From the NCBI GenBank assembly GCA_041746635.1, contig JBGTGQ010000020.1:21755-85754 (forward strand): a DNA stretch of 64,000 bases, given 5' to 3'. Position numbers and translations under genes: made by a program. The DNA comes from CAMASH01 sp041746635. Lineage in GTDB: Bacteria > Verrucomicrobiota > Verrucomicrobiia > Chthoniobacterales > Terrimicrobiaceae. Below are positions 39,684-49,391 of the stretch, one piece after another; position 1 is the stretch's first letter; each line of letters begins with the position of its first letter. The notes beneath the pieces were generated by a model. The model was not told the origin of the DNA. It made no database searches and worked only from the letters and a program-made list of their open reading frames with translations.

Positions 39684-42600
39684 TCAGGCGGCGGCGAACG
39701 GGGCGATTTCGTTGCGCAGGGAAGCCTCGTCGCCGACGGTGAAGTCCTCCGAGGCGGCGATGTCGCAGGATTCGCCGTTATCCGCGACGATCTCGAGGAA
39801 GAGCGGCGACTTGCCAGGATGACGTTTGACGGCGTCGAGGATGCCTGACAGATTAGATTCGGAGAGCTTGCCGCGTGCCAGGCGGAGACGGACGGGTTTG
39901 ACCGAGGCTTTGGGCTTGAGGGCGGTGAAGCTGTTGACCATGGCGCGCACGACGTCATCCCGACGGGTCAGCTTGGCGGAAACGCCCACCACGGTTCCCG
40001 GCACGAGGAGGGCGGCGTGTTCAGAATACGTCTCGTCCCAGGCGACCAATTCGATCTGACCGGTGAAGTCCTCGAGTTTGACCACCGCGAAGGGCTTGCC
40101 ATCCTTCTTGGTGAATTTTTTTTCCACAGAATTGATCAGGCCAGCGAGTTTGACCGTCACGGGTTCCGTGATCTGCATGGCGGCGGCGATGGTGATTACC
40201 TTGGGGCTATCGAAGTGGCCGGCGTAGCCTTGGAGCGGATGCCCGGTGATGTAGTAGCCGAGGAGTTCCTTCTCGTAGGCCAGCATTTCATTGCGAGGCC
40301 ACGGTTCCACGGGCGGTGCGGAGGAACCCGCGGTCTTGGCCGGGGTGGTTTCAAAGACATCAAACAACGCGCCCTGGCCGCTACTGCGGTCGCGCTGGAT
40401 GGCCGTGGCGGCGGACAGGGCGGGGTCAATGTCCACAAAAAGCTGGGCGCGGGATTTTTTCAGACCATCGAAGGCTCCGCATTTGACCAGGCTTTCGAGC
40501 AGCCTCCGGTTCACACTGCGGGAGTCGAGGCGCGCACAAAAATCCTCCAGAGACTGAAAGGGGCCATTCTTGTCGCGCTCCTCGATCATGGCCTGAACAG
40601 CGATGGTTCCGACATTTTTGATGGAGGCGAGTCCGAAGCGAACGGCGCGCGTTTTGCCGGAACCTTCCGGGGTGAAGAAGAGGCTGCTGCGGTTCACATC
40701 GGGCGGCAGGACCTTGAGCCCCATGCGGGTGCATTCGGCGATGACTTCGGCCAGACGTTCGGCCGTTCCGGCATCGTGGGTGAGCACGGCGGCCATGAAT
40801 TCGACCGGGTAATGAGCCTTGGCGTAGGCGGTCTGGTACGACAGCCAGCCGTAGGCGGCGCTGTGGGATTTGTTGAAACCGTATTGTGCGAACGGCATCA
40901 TGAAGTCGAAAATCGCGTGGGCGGTGTGCTCGGGAATCTGGTTGAGCTTGCCGCAACCCTCGACAAAGCGGGCGCGTTCTTTCACCATCTTTTCCTTGTC
41001 TTTTTTCCCCATGGCGCGGCGGAGGAGATCGGCCTCACCCAGCGAGTAGCCGGCCAGGACGTTGGCGGCGCGCTGCACCTGCTCCTGATAAACCATGATG
41101 CCGTAGGTCTCGGCACAGAATTGCTCCAGGAGCGGATGGGCATATTCGATTTTTTTCGTGCCTTTTTTTCGCGCGATGTAGTCGTCAATGAACTGCATCG
41201 GACCCGGCCGGTAGAGCGCGCCAATGGCGATGATGTGCTCGATGCGGTCCACGCCAAAACGTTTGCAGACGTTGGTGATGCCGCCGCTTTCCATTTGGAA
41301 AATGCCCACGGTCTCGCCGCGGTTGTACACATCAAAAGCCGCCCGGTCGTCCGTGGGAATGGCGTCGAGATCAAAGCCGGGTTCCTTTTCGCGAATGAGT
41401 CGCACGGCATGCTGGAGAATCGTGAGGGTCTTGAGACCGAGAAAGTCCATCTTCAACATGCCGAGCTCGGTCAGCGAGTTCATCTCGTATTGGGTGATGA
41501 CTTCGTTGTCCTTGCCCCGGCAGAGCGGAATGTCTTCGTCCAGCGGACCCGCCCCGATCACGACCCCGGCGGCGTGGATGCCGACGTTGCGGCTGAGACC
41601 TTCCAGCACGAGAGCATGATCCCACAGCGCGCGGGTGGATTGTTCGCCTTCAAGGGCGGCTTTGATTTCGGGATTTTTTTCAGCGGCGGTGGCGAGCGTG
41701 ATATTGAGCTCGTTGGGAATCATCTTGGCCAGCCGGTCGGCGTCGGAATAACTCCAGCCCAGCACACGGCCCACATCGCGCACGACGCTTTTGGCCCCCA
41801 TGGTGCCGAAGGTCACGATCTGCGAGACACAGCGTTCGCCGTATTTTTGCCGGACGTATTCGATGACCTCGCCGCGGCGTTCCATGCAAAAGTCCACGTC
41901 AATATCGGGGGGGCTGATGCGCTCGGGATTGAGGAAGCGCTCAAAAATCAGGCCGTAGCGCAGCGGGTCAATGTCCGTGATGCGCAAGGCGTAGGCGATG
42001 AGCGAGCCGGCGGCAGAGCCGCGGCCCGGACCGACGGAAATGCCGTGATCGCGGGCATATTTGATGAAATCCCAGACAATGAGGAAGTAGCTGATGAAGC
42101 CGGTTCGTTCGATGACGCCCAGTTCGTATTCGAGGCGTTCGCGCAATTCGGGGTCCGTGTCGGCGCGGTGGCCAAAGCGTTCGCGCAAGCCGTTCCAGCA
42201 GAGTTCCCGCAAGTAATCCTCGGGGGTTTTTCCAGCGGGCGGTGCGAAAGCCGGATATTTGGACTGGCCGAACTCCATCTTGAGCACGCAACGCCCGGCC
42301 ACCCGGACCGTGTTGGCGAGGGCCTCGGGTACTTCCGCGAAAAGCGCCGCCATTTCCTCGCTGCTTTTGAAATACAATTCGCTGGAATAGCGCATGCGCT
42401 TTTCATCCACCACCATGGAGCCCGTGCCGATGCAGAGCATGACATCGTGCGAGTCGTGGTGGTTGCGTTCGAGAAAATGGACATCGTTGGCCGCGACCAA
42501 GTCGAGATCCAACTCGCGGGCAATTGTGATCAACTCCGGATTGCAGCGGCGTTGTGCATCAAGGTTGTGATCGTGCAGTTCAATGAAGAAATTCTCGCGG

Positions 42601-43109
42601 CCAAAAATATCCCGGTATTGGCCCGCGACTTTGCGCGCGCCCGCCGGGTCACCGGCGATGAGGCGTTGGTTGATCTCACCTTTGAGGCATCCGCTCAGCG
42701 CGATGAGACCGCGGGAATGAGTGGCGAGGAGTTCCTTGTCCACGCGGGGCTTGTAGTAAAAGCCGTCGAGATGGGCGGCACTGACCAGCTTGACGAGATT
42801 GCGATAGCCTTCGTTGTCGGCCGCGAGGAGGGTCAGGTGAAACGCGGTGTCCTTGGCTGAGGAGGCGTTGCGTTCCGTCATGGAACCGGGCGCTATATAG
42901 GCCTCGCAACCCACGATCGGCTTGACGCCCGCTTTTTCCGCGGCCTGATAAAATTCCACCGCCCCGTAAAGATTGCCATGATCGGTCATGGCCACGGCAG
43001 GCATGCCGAATTCCACGGCCTTTTTCGCCAGATCCTTGGCGCGGATGGCACCGTCGAGCAGGGAATACTCCGTGTGACAGTGGAGGTGAACGAACGGTGC
43101 GGCAGCCAT
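39684..43109 (-). CDS. dnaE: DNA polymerase III alpha subunit
   Basis: DnaE is the replicative polymerase. The 1141-aa product starts with a PHP domain (HLHCHTEYSLLDG, MTDHGNLYG, ANDVHFLERN). The polymerase core follows with GPGRGSAAGSLIAYAL and the catalytic PDIDVDFCMERRGEVIEYV, then fingers, a helix-hairpin-helix region (FGLASIKNVG), an OB fold (VKLAGLINSVEKKF...GQIELVAWDETY) and a short C-terminal tail. Length is normal for the DnaE1 type. galE is read from the same strand just downstream. Confidence 0.97.
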   Translation of the reverse strand: MAAAPFVHLHCHTEYSLLDGAIRAKDLAKKAVEFGMPAVAMTDHGNLYGAVEFYQAAEKAGVKPIVGCEAYIAPGSMTERNASSAKDTAFHLTLLAADNEGYRNLVKLVSAAHLDGFYYKPRVDKELLATHSRGLIALSGCLKGEINQRLIAGDPAGARKVAGQYRDIFGRENFFIELHDHNLDAQRRCNPELITIARELDLDLVAANDVHFLERNHHDSHDVMLCIGTGSMVVDEKRMRYSSELYFKSSEEMAALFAEVPEALANTVRVAGRCVLKMEFGQSKYPAFAPPAGKTPEDYLRELCWNGLRERFGHRADTDPELRERLEYELGVIERTGFISYFLIVWDFIKYARDHGISVGPGRGSAAGSLIAYALRITDIDPLRYGLIFERFLNPERISPPDIDVDFCMERRGEVIEYVRQKYGERCVSQIVTFGTMGAKSVVRDVGRVLGWSYSDADRLAKMIPNELNITLATAAEKNPEIKAALEGEQSTRALWDHALVLEGLSRNVGIHAAGVVIGAGPLDEDIPLCRGKDNEVITQYEMNSLTELGMLKMDFLGLKTLTILQHAVRLIREKEPGFDLDAIPTDDRAAFDVYNRGETVGIFQMESGGITNVCKRFGVDRIEHIIAIGALYRPGPMQFIDDYIARKKGTKKIEYAHPLLEQFCAETYGIMVYQEQVQRAANVLAGYSLGEADLLRRAMGKKDKEKMVKERARFVEGCGKLNQIPEHTAHAIFDFMMPFAQYGFNKSHSAAYGWLSYQTAYAKAHYPVEFMAAVLTHDAGTAERLAEVIAECTRMGLKVLPPDVNRSSLFFTPEGSGKTRAVRFGLASIKNVGTIAVQAMIEERDKNGPFQSLEDFCARLDSRSVNRRLLESLVKCGAFDGLKKSRAQLFVDIDPALSAATAIQRDRSSGQGALFDVFETTPAKTAGSSAPPVEPWPRNEMLAYEKELLGYYITGHPLQGYAGHFDSPKVITIAAAMQITEPVTVKLAGLINSVEKKFTKKDGKPFAVVKLEDFTGQIELVAWDETYSEHAALLVPGTVVGVSAKLTRRDDVVRAMVNSFTALKPKASVKPVRLRLARGKLSESNLSGILDAVKRHPGKSPLFLEIVADNGESCDIAASEDFTVGDEASLRNEIAPFAAA

Positions 43110-43195
43110 TAGACCTGCACTATAAATTGGCCGCGCCGACCGGCAAGAATTCCCGTCGGCGCGATCAAAAAGAAACGATTATAGGCAAAACTCCG

Positions 43196-43525
43196 TCAAA
43201 CCAAGGCCTCGAGGCGGCGGACGATCTCGGCTTTGCCTAGGACGCCGACGGCCTGATCCTTCTTCTCTCCGCCCTTGATGAAAAGGAGGGTGGGAATGCT
43301 GCGCACCCCAAATTTTTCGGAAATAATCGGGGCCTCATCCACATTCACCTTGGTGATCTTGAATTTGCCGATGTTTTCCGTGGCAATCTCGTCCACCACC
43401 GGGGACAACATGCGGCACGGCGCACACCAAGGCGCCCAGAAGTCCACCAACACGGGCTCCCCCGCCGCAGAAACAACACTATCAAAAGTCGAGTCATTCA
43501 ACTCCACAACATTTTCACTAGCCAT
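43196..43525 (-). CDS. trxA: Thioredoxin
   Basis: The 109-aa protein is a cytoplasmic disulfide reductant with thioredoxin fold. The active site is WCAPC at residues 33-37 (an alanine in place of the commoner WCGPC), with VLVDFWAPW before it and the cis-Pro segment VRSIPTLLFIKGG. The ATG at 43525 is the only Met that begins the domain; the frame continues upstream through a terminator hairpin, which is not coding. Confidence 0.94.
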   Translation of the reverse strand: MASENVVELNDSTFDSVVSAAGEPVLVDFWAPWCAPCRMLSPVVDEIATENIGKFKITKVNVDEAPIISEKFGVRSIPTLLFIKGGEKKDQAVGVLGKAEIVRRLEALV

Positions 43526-43580
43526 AGGCGTGAAGCGTAGCAGGTTTTCTCCATTCGCGCCACCCGGAACCACAAAAAAG

Positions 43581-43612
43581 AAAAAGCCGGAACCTTTCGG
43601 CTCCGGCTTTTC
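43581..43612. terminator. Hairpin terminator between the Pro-rich protein gene and trxA
   Basis: AAAAAGCCGGAACC...GGCTCCGGCTTTT forms a strong stem with A- and T-runs on both sides. On the minus strand the stem is followed by TTTTTCTTTTTT, ending transcription of the proline-rich protein gene before trxA. Confidence 0.8.
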
Positions 43613-43634
43613 AGTGAAGGGGTGGACGGCGGCG

Positions 43635-44345
43635 TTAGCCCAGCACCATCCAAAGCTGGATGCCCAGCGCGGCCAGCGAGGCGACCAGGGCAATAGCCCC
43701 GACAGCGACGCTGATTTCCCCGGCGGGTTTGGCCTGGGTCTGCGGAGCAACCGTGATCGATGCTCCGGTCGAAACCGACTTCGAAGCCGAGGCGGCTGGT
43801 TTCTTCTGCAACTGAACCGTGGCCTGGGGCATGCCGGTTTTCGCTCCGGACGAACTGGCCGGAACTTTTGCCGTTTCTGCTTTCGACTCAGAGATCAAGG
43901 GCACTGGCGCGATGGCCGGAGCTCCGCTGATGGTGGGAGGCTTGGGTGCGGCAGGCGCTATGGAGGCCGCAGGCAACGTTGGACCGGGTGGCTTGGATGG
44001 TGCGACTGGCGGAGGCGGCGTGCTCACCGTCGAAGGAGGACGAGGCGGCGGGGTTGGGGCGATGCCCGGCACAGAAGGTGGTTTGGGAATTCCCGGAGCC
44101 GCCGTGGTAGTAAGCGGCTTCGGAATCGAAGGCGGCGGAGGAATCAGCCCACCCGAAGGGACAACGGCAGCCGGGGCCGGAACGTCTGCGGCTGGCGGAA
44201 CCGCCGACACGACGCCAACAGGCTTTTGCACGGGTCTGGGGGGCAACTTGATCATCGCGGTTTCGCGAGGATTAGATGCCAGAGGTTGACCGTCCCGGCG
44301 CGGGGGGAGGACGATGCGTACGGTTTCCTTCTTGGGTTCAGCCAT
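43635..44345 (-). CDS. Proline-rich protein with a C-terminal membrane anchor
   Basis: This 236-aa protein starts MAEPKKETVRIVLPPRRDGQ, continues with a long Pro/Ala/Ser/Thr-rich disordered region (many PPPP and PKPP runs), and ends with one hydrophobic helix (ISVAVGAIALVASLAALGIQLWMVL). Similar proteins starting M-x-E-x-K-K-E-T-V-R-I-x-L-P-P are familiar to me from Verrucomicrobia, without known function. The single C-terminal helix suggests a tail anchor with the disordered part in the cytoplasm. Confidence 0.72.
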   Translation of the reverse strand: MAEPKKETVRIVLPPRRDGQPLASNPRETAMIKLPPRPVQKPVGVVSAVPPAADVPAPAAVVPSGGLIPPPPSIPKPLTTTAAPGIPKPPSVPGIAPTPPPRPPSTVSTPPPPVAPSKPPGPTLPAASIAPAAPKPPTISGAPAIAPVPLISESKAETAKVPASSSGAKTGMPQATVQLQKKPAASASKSVSTGASITVAPQTQAKPAGEISVAVGAIALVASLAALGIQLWMVLG

Positions 44346-44463
44346 AAATCAAAGGTTTTTGTAGGGGAGCAGCGTTAATTGCTGATACTGCGAGATATTC
44401 ACAAATTCGCAGTCTGCTGTCAATAAAACCAATCCGAAGAAAAGGAAGATTTTTTTCGGAAAT

Positions 44464-46659
44464 TCAGAGAGGTTTTTCTTGCTGAATACTGGCGGTCTTG
44501 GTTTGACGATTGAGCTCGATCAAGTCCTGCATGATGCGGAGGGCCTCATTGCGGATGGGGTCGGGCGGAACGGCCGTGGATTTTTTTTCGCCGGGTTCCT
44601 CGTCCTCGTCCATGAGTGATGCTTTCTCTTGTTTGCGATCAAAGGCAACCGGACGGAGTTTGGGCGAAGACAGATCGTCCAGAGTGAGTTCGTAAGCCTG
44701 AACCCCGAGGGCGGGACCGCGCGTCTGCCGGTCTTGTTCGCGCTTTTCCTTGCGTTCCTTGTCCGCGGCCAATTCCTTTCGGCGTTGGTTTTCGTTGAGA
44801 GAAATGTTGTTTTCCGTGAGTTTTTCGCGCATGAGGCGCATATCCTCGGTGGTGTAGAGGAATTCCGGGTCGGCCTCGAGACGCTGAACGGAACGCAGCT
44901 TGAGTTCATCGAGAAAGAGGGGCGTGGCGGCCATGGAATCCGCGATTTTCACCGGGGCAACTTCGTCGTAGGCCATGCGATTTTTCAAGGAACCCTCCCC
45001 TATCTCCGAATTGTCGGTGAGGGAAGGGAGCACGATGTCGGACTCCACGCCATTGAGTTGGGTGGAGCCGCCGCGCACACGGTAAAATTTTTGAATCGTG
45101 AGCTTCAACGCGCCGGCGTCGGCGGAGCCCAAGCTGAAGGGCGGCATGAGGCGGCCGAGGTCGAGGACGGTCTGGACCGTGCCTTTGCCAAAGGTGCGTT
45201 CGTCGCCGACGATAACCGCGCGACCATAATCCTGCAGGGCGGCGGCAAAAATTTCGCTGGCCGAGGCGCTGAGGCGATTGACGAGAACGATGAGGGGTCC
45301 GGTGTAGGACACGCCCGGATTGACATCGTGCGAGACGGTGATCTTGCCGTTGGCATCCTTGGACTGCACGACAGGGCCTTTTGGGATGAAAAGTCCGGTC
45401 AGATTAATCGCCTCCTCAAGAGAACCGCCCCCGTCGCGGCGGAGATCAATGACCAGACCCTGGATGCCTTCGCTCTTGAGCCGCGTGAGCAGCGCGGAAA
45501 CATCCTTCGTCGTGCTTTTTTCCTCCGCGCTGCCCTTGAGCAGGCCCTTGTTATCCATATTGGCGTAGAAGGACGGTAACGTAATCCAGCCAATGCGGGT
45601 GGAATCGGGCCCTTGGCCAAAATCGAGAAGCTCCCCCTTGGCTTGTTGATCTTTGAGCTTCACCTCATCGCGGCGGATTTCGACCACTTTCCGCTTCGAG
45701 GGGTCGGTGGCATCGCCGGGGATGACCATGAGGCGGACCGTGGTGTTTTTCTTGCCACGGATTTTTTCCACGACTTTGTCCAGCTTCATGTCCACCACGT
45801 CCTCGAACTCCTCGTCCCCCTGCGCCACGGCGGAGATACGGTCCCCCACGCCCAGTCGGCCATCGCGGGCAGCCGGCCCGCCGGGGACCACTTCCTTGAC
45901 CTTGGCGTAGCCATCCTCGGAGGAAAGGACGGCCCCGACTCCGACCAATGAGAGCCTCATGGAGATTTGGAAATTTTCCAGATCGGACGGACTGAGGTAT
46001 TCGGAATGCGGATCGTAGGCCTGGGCGAGGGCACTGAGGAAAGTCTTCACCACATCCTCGTCCTCCATTTCGTTGACGTAGCGGAGAACCTGATTGTACC
46101 GCTTGGTGACGGTTTCCTGCGGCGGGCGGAGCTTGAGTTCCGCAAGGTCCTCCCGCAGCAGCTCGGCCTCAACGCGATTCTGCCAGATCACATCCGCTTC
46201 CGCCTCGTCCTTGGGCCAGGCCGCATCCTGACGATTCAGTTCGGTCGTACGATTGCTGTCGAATGTGTATTTTTTGAGCACGAGCTTCTTGCTTTTCTCC
46301 ATCCGGTTCTCCATGCGCTGCTTGAAACGCGCAAAGATTTCGCGGGCGGGCGCGACATCACCGCGCAAGACGCTATTGCCGAGCGTGGCGCCGTATTTCT
46401 TCTCAAATTCATTCACATCCGCCTGGGTGAAATAGAGTTTATTGTAATCGAGCGCAGTGAGGTAGGTCTGAAGAAACTTGGCCGACATCTCCTCATCAAG
46501 TTTTTGGCGGCTGTAGTGACCCTGCTCGAGCCAGCGGGCGACCGAGATGGCCACCTGGCCGGGATCGACCGAACTGCGGCCAAAGAGGAGGCCCGATCCG
46601 AGGACCAGCGCGATGAAAGCGACAGTTCCGGCACGACGAAGACTGAAGGATGCAAGCAT
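44464..46659 (-). CDS. Carboxy-terminal processing protease (Prc/Tsp family, S41A)
   Basis: The 731-aa periplasmic serine protease likely trims or degrades envelope proteins. It has an N-terminal signal or anchor (VAFIALVLGSGLLFG), the Prc N-terminal helical domain, a PDZ domain around residues 235-330 (GVGAVLSSEDGYAKVKEVVPGGPAARDGRLGVGDRI), and the S41 catalytic region with IDLRRDGGGSLEEAINLTGLF, Ser in NRLSASASEIFAAALQDYGRA and Lys in TFGKGTVQ. The C-terminal DUF3340-like region is charged. The ATG at 46659 is preferred to the TTG at 46665. Confidence 0.93.
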   Translation of the reverse strand: MLASFSLRRAGTVAFIALVLGSGLLFGRSSVDPGQVAISVARWLEQGHYSRQKLDEEMSAKFLQTYLTALDYNKLYFTQADVNEFEKKYGATLGNSVLRGDVAPAREIFARFKQRMENRMEKSKKLVLKKYTFDSNRTTELNRQDAAWPKDEAEADVIWQNRVEAELLREDLAELKLRPPQETVTKRYNQVLRYVNEMEDEDVVKTFLSALAQAYDPHSEYLSPSDLENFQISMRLSLVGVGAVLSSEDGYAKVKEVVPGGPAARDGRLGVGDRISAVAQGDEEFEDVVDMKLDKVVEKIRGKKNTTVRLMVIPGDATDPSKRKVVEIRRDEVKLKDQQAKGELLDFGQGPDSTRIGWITLPSFYANMDNKGLLKGSAEEKSTTKDVSALLTRLKSEGIQGLVIDLRRDGGGSLEEAINLTGLFIPKGPVVQSKDANGKITVSHDVNPGVSYTGPLIVLVNRLSASASEIFAAALQDYGRAVIVGDERTFGKGTVQTVLDLGRLMPPFSLGSADAGALKLTIQKFYRVRGGSTQLNGVESDIVLPSLTDNSEIGEGSLKNRMAYDEVAPVKIADSMAATPLFLDELKLRSVQRLEADPEFLYTTEDMRLMREKLTENNISLNENQRRKELAADKERKEKREQDRQTRGPALGVQAYELTLDDLSSPKLRPVAFDRKQEKASLMDEDEEPGEKKSTAVPPDPIRNEALRIMQDLIELNRQTKTASIQQEKPL

Positions 46660-46745
46660 AATCAATTAGGGAAACGTGATGAACTTGCCGGCTGATTTAA
46701 AAAAATCAAACTTCCACATCATATATTTTCTGAGACCACTTTCCC

Positions 46746-47354
46746 ATGAATCGGTTCAAAACCTTTACCGGCGGCGTGCTCGACACCAACTGCTTCCTTT
46801 ACGAAACGCCGGTTGGCAACATCCTCTTCGATGCGCCCCCGGGAGCGGACGCCGCCTTCGCCGACCTGCGGGTGGATCTGCTTTTGCTGACGCATGGCCA
46901 TTTTGACCATGTCGCCGACGGGGCGGCCATCATCCAGCGGCACGGCTGCAAGACGGCCTTCCATGCGGATACAAGCCAGATGGTGAGCGATCGCGGCTTC
47001 TTTCGCCAGTGGGGGTTTGAATTGGAAGTGGATCCTTTCGCCGCGGATTTCCTGATTGACGAGGGGCCGGGGGAATTTCTGGGCGAACCATTCCGCGTGC
47101 TCCTCGTGCCCGGACATTGTCCCGGGAGCCTGTGCTTCGTTTTGCCACAGGAAAAGGTGTTGATCGGCGGCGACGTGCTGTTCCGGGGCGGAGTGGGACG
47201 ATGGGACCTGCCCGGCGGAGACCGGGAGTTGCTCTTCGACGGCATCCGGCGCAAAGTGTTGTCCTTGGATGACGATGTCACCGTCCTGCCCGGACATGGT
47301 CCGGCCACCACGATTGGGCGCGAGCGCGCCGAGAACCCGTTTCTCGCTGAATAA
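46746..47354 (+). CDS. MBL-fold metallo-hydrolase (glyoxalase II-like)
   Basis: The 202-aa metallo-beta-lactamase-fold protein has the zinc motif THGHFDHVADG (residues 49-59), further ligands in VPGHCPGSLCF, IGGDVLF and LPGHGPATTIG, and the compact length of the YcbL group. A thioester hydrolase such as glyoxalase II is the closest known activity, but the substrate is not determined. It diverges from the Prc protease gene. Confidence 0.88.
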   Translation: MNRFKTFTGGVLDTNCFLYETPVGNILFDAPPGADAAFADLRVDLLLLTHGHFDHVADGAAIIQRHGCKTAFHADTSQMVSDRGFFRQWGFELEVDPFAADFLIDEGPGEFLGEPFRVLLVPGHCPGSLCFVLPQEKVLIGGDVLFRGGVGRWDLPGGDRELLFDGIRRKVLSLDDDVTVLPGHGPATTIGRERAENPFLAE

Positions 47355-47424
47355 AGGAATCTTTCCTCGACAGCAATCCGGTCCGCTTCTAGAGTAAACA
47401 ATCTCATTACCCCTCTGAACTGTT

Positions 47425-48726
47425 ATGCCACGCTACACTTACGTTGCTCTCGACGCCCGCGGACAGGAAGCCTCCGGGGTCATTGAAGCGAACACGCAGA
47501 GTGACGCCGTCGGCCAGTTGAGGCAGGCCGGTTACTTCCCCAAGACCATCACCGAGGAAGGCAAGGGAAAAGCGGCGAAAGTGCAAAAAGCCGCCGTGAC
47601 AAAATTAGTCGCGAAGAAAGAGAAGAAAGAGAAGAAACAGAACAAACAGATCCGCCTCAACCTGCCTTTCCTCGAAAGAAAAACCGTCAAGGGCAAGACC
47701 TTGATGATTTTTACCCGGCAGCTTGCCACCCTGATCGATGCCGGCCTTCCCCTCTTGCGTGGTCTCACCGTCCTGGCCAAGCAGGAACCGGATGTCGTTC
47801 TGCGCAAAGTGATCGTCAGCCTCGCGGAAGCCGTCCAAGGCGGCGGAACCTTCTCGGAGAGCCTTGCCGGACATCCCAAAATCTTCAACAAACTTTTCGT
47901 CAACATGGTCAAGGCGGGCGAGCTTGGCGGTGTGCTCGAACTGGTGCTCCTGCGCTTGGCGGAGTTTCAGGAAAAAGCGCAGAAGATCAAAAACAAGGTC
48001 GTCTCGGCGATGTTTTATCCGGCGATCGTGCTCGTCATCGCCATCGCCATCATGGGGTTCCTGCTCGTCTTCATCGTGCCGAAATTTCAAGCCATCTTCG
48101 ACGACATGCTGGGCGGCAAACCCCTCCCGGCCCTGACCCAGTTTGTCATCGCGGTCAGCAACGGCGTGAAGAATAACATCCTGCTGATTATCGGTGCCAT
48201 TATCATCCTGGCGATTCTCTACACCGTCCTGAAAAAGACTCCGAAGGGAGCCGCGTTCATTGACGCCACGACCATGAAGATGCCCCTCATCGGCGACCTG
48301 ACCCGCAAAAGCTCCATCTCGAGATTCAGCCGCACCCTCGGCACCCTCGTCACCAGCGGCGTGCCGATTTTACAGGCCCTCAACATCACCCGCGAAACCG
48401 CCGGCAACGTCGTCATCGCCAACGCCATCATGAGAGTCCACGACAGCGTGAAGGAGGGCGAGTCCATCGTTCAACCCCTCGAAGCGAGTCGCGTTTTCCC
48501 TCCCATGGTGATCAGCATGATTGACGTGGGCGAGGAAACCGGACAATTGCCCGAGATGCTGCTCAAGGTCGCGGAAGTCTATGACGACGAAGTGGACAAT
48601 GCCGTGGTTGGTCTCACTTCGCTGCTGGAGCCGATTATGATTGTGGGTCTGGCCGTGGTGGTCGGAACTATTGTCATCGCTCTCTTCATGCCTCTCATCA
48701 GCATCATCAGCGGCATGCAGCAATAA
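47425..48726 (+). CDS. Type II secretion/type IV pilus inner-membrane platform protein (GspF/PilC)
   Basis: The 433-aa protein is the polytopic platform of a type IV pilus-like or type II secretion machine. It begins MPRYTYVALDARGQEASGVIEA and has two GspF repeats (FTRQLATLIDAGLPLLRGL and FSRTLGTLVTSGVPILQALNITRETAGN). Three hydrophobic segments include one at the very C-terminus (IMIVGLAVVVGTIVIALFMPLISI). A Lys-rich insertion (KLVAKKEKKEKKQNKQ) sits near residue 60. The pilin-like gene overlaps its stop (TAATG). The ATPase and secretin genes are not in the window. Confidence 0.9.
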   Translation: MPRYTYVALDARGQEASGVIEANTQSDAVGQLRQAGYFPKTITEEGKGKAAKVQKAAVTKLVAKKEKKEKKQNKQIRLNLPFLERKTVKGKTLMIFTRQLATLIDAGLPLLRGLTVLAKQEPDVVLRKVIVSLAEAVQGGGTFSESLAGHPKIFNKLFVNMVKAGELGGVLELVLLRLAEFQEKAQKIKNKVVSAMFYPAIVLVIAIAIMGFLLVFIVPKFQAIFDDMLGGKPLPALTQFVIAVSNGVKNNILLIIGAIIILAILYTVLKKTPKGAAFIDATTMKMPLIGDLTRKSSISRFSRTLGTLVTSGVPILQALNITRETAGNVVIANAIMRVHDSVKEGESIVQPLEASRVFPPMVISMIDVGEETGQLPEMLLKVAEVYDDEVDNAVVGLTSLLEPIMIVGLAVVVGTIVIALFMPLISIISGMQQ

Positions 48727-49286
48727 TGAAAACTTTCAATTCGCAATTTCCGATTTTTGAGACCTGCCATCGTGGATCCCGCGGGGATGCGCTTGCATCG
48801 CCCTCCCATCAAAAATCCAAAATCCAATATCGAAAATTCCCCGGGGGCTTCACTCTCGTCGAGTTGCTGGTCGTCATCGCGATCATCGCCATCCTCGCTG
48901 CGCTGTTGCTCAATACTGCGGGCTACATCCGGATCAAGGCCGCGCGTTCCCGGGCCGTAACGGAGATCGCCGCGCTCTCGGCCGCCTTGGAAAGCTTCAA
49001 GGCGGATAATGGAGATTACCCAACGACCAACAACGCAAATGGCAATAGTGCGCCGGGTGCCAATGCATTTCTGCGGACGAACCTCAGTCCGTCGAGCGGA
49101 AAAGTTTATTTCGAGTTCTCCAAAAACATGGGCTCGAATTTAACGAGTGGAAACATTACCGACCCTTTTGGGGAAAATTACGGATATCGATATCCGGGGG
49201 ATACGAATCGCAGCGGAAGCAATTTTTTCGACCTTTGGTCCCGCTCGGCTTCCACCAACACTGAGATCTGGTCCAAAAATTGGTGA
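48726..49286 (+). CDS. Type IV pilin-like/GspG-like prepilin with an unusually long leader
   Basis: The 186-aa protein contains the prepilin cleavage and hydrophobic motif GGFTLVELLVVIAIIAILAALLL at residues 41-63, cut after the second Gly by a prepilin peptidase. The mature part resembles GspG pseudopilins (ITEIAALSAALESFKADNGDYPTT-like sequence, DPFGENYGYRYPG). The leader of about 41 residues is long for this class and is encoded by an AT-rich inverted repeat with no alternative in-frame start. It overlaps gspF by one base, so it is probably a substrate of that machine. Confidence 0.82.
   Translation: MKTFNSQFPIFETCHRGSRGDALASPSHQKSKIQYRKFPGGFTLVELLVVIAIIAILAALLLNTAGYIRIKAARSRAVTEIAALSAALESFKADNGDYPTTNNANGNSAPGANAFLRTNLSPSSGKVYFEFSKNMGSNLTSGNITDPFGENYGYRYPGDTNRSGSNFFDLWSRSASTNTEIWSKNW
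48738..48841. repeat. Inverted repeat encoding the prepilin leader
   Basis: AATTCGCAATTTCCGATTTT near the left end is answered by AAAATCCAATATCGAAAATT near the right end. A GGGATGCG-CTTG-CATCGCCC hairpin lies between them. Short AATCC/GATTTT motifs of this kind also occur at about 37098-37115. The whole element is in frame with the pilin. Confidence 0.65.
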
Positions 49287-49295
49287 CGCAATACC

Positions 49296-49388
49296 GGGAA
49301 GCGAAAGCTTCCAGCGTGCGGTGTCCCGCATGTTGCGGAACACATCGTCAACAATCATCAAGGCCTCCGGCTGGAAGCGTGTGCACCC
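49296..49388. repeat. Palindromic repeat between the pilin gene and ugd
   Basis: GGAAGCGAAAGCTTCCAGCG is followed about 60 bases later by GGCCTCCGGCTGGAAGCGTG, so CTTCCAGC pairs with GCTGGAAG. A CCCGCATGTTGCGG hairpin lies inside. This is a separate REP-like type. No gene is seen in the 105-base gap. Confidence 0.6.
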
Positions 49389-49391
49389 CTG

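Noticed and set aside
40017..42860. A 947-codon open frame on the plus strand opposite dnaE
   Set aside because: It is antisense to full-length DnaE, with no recognisable domain; composition matches a shadow frame.
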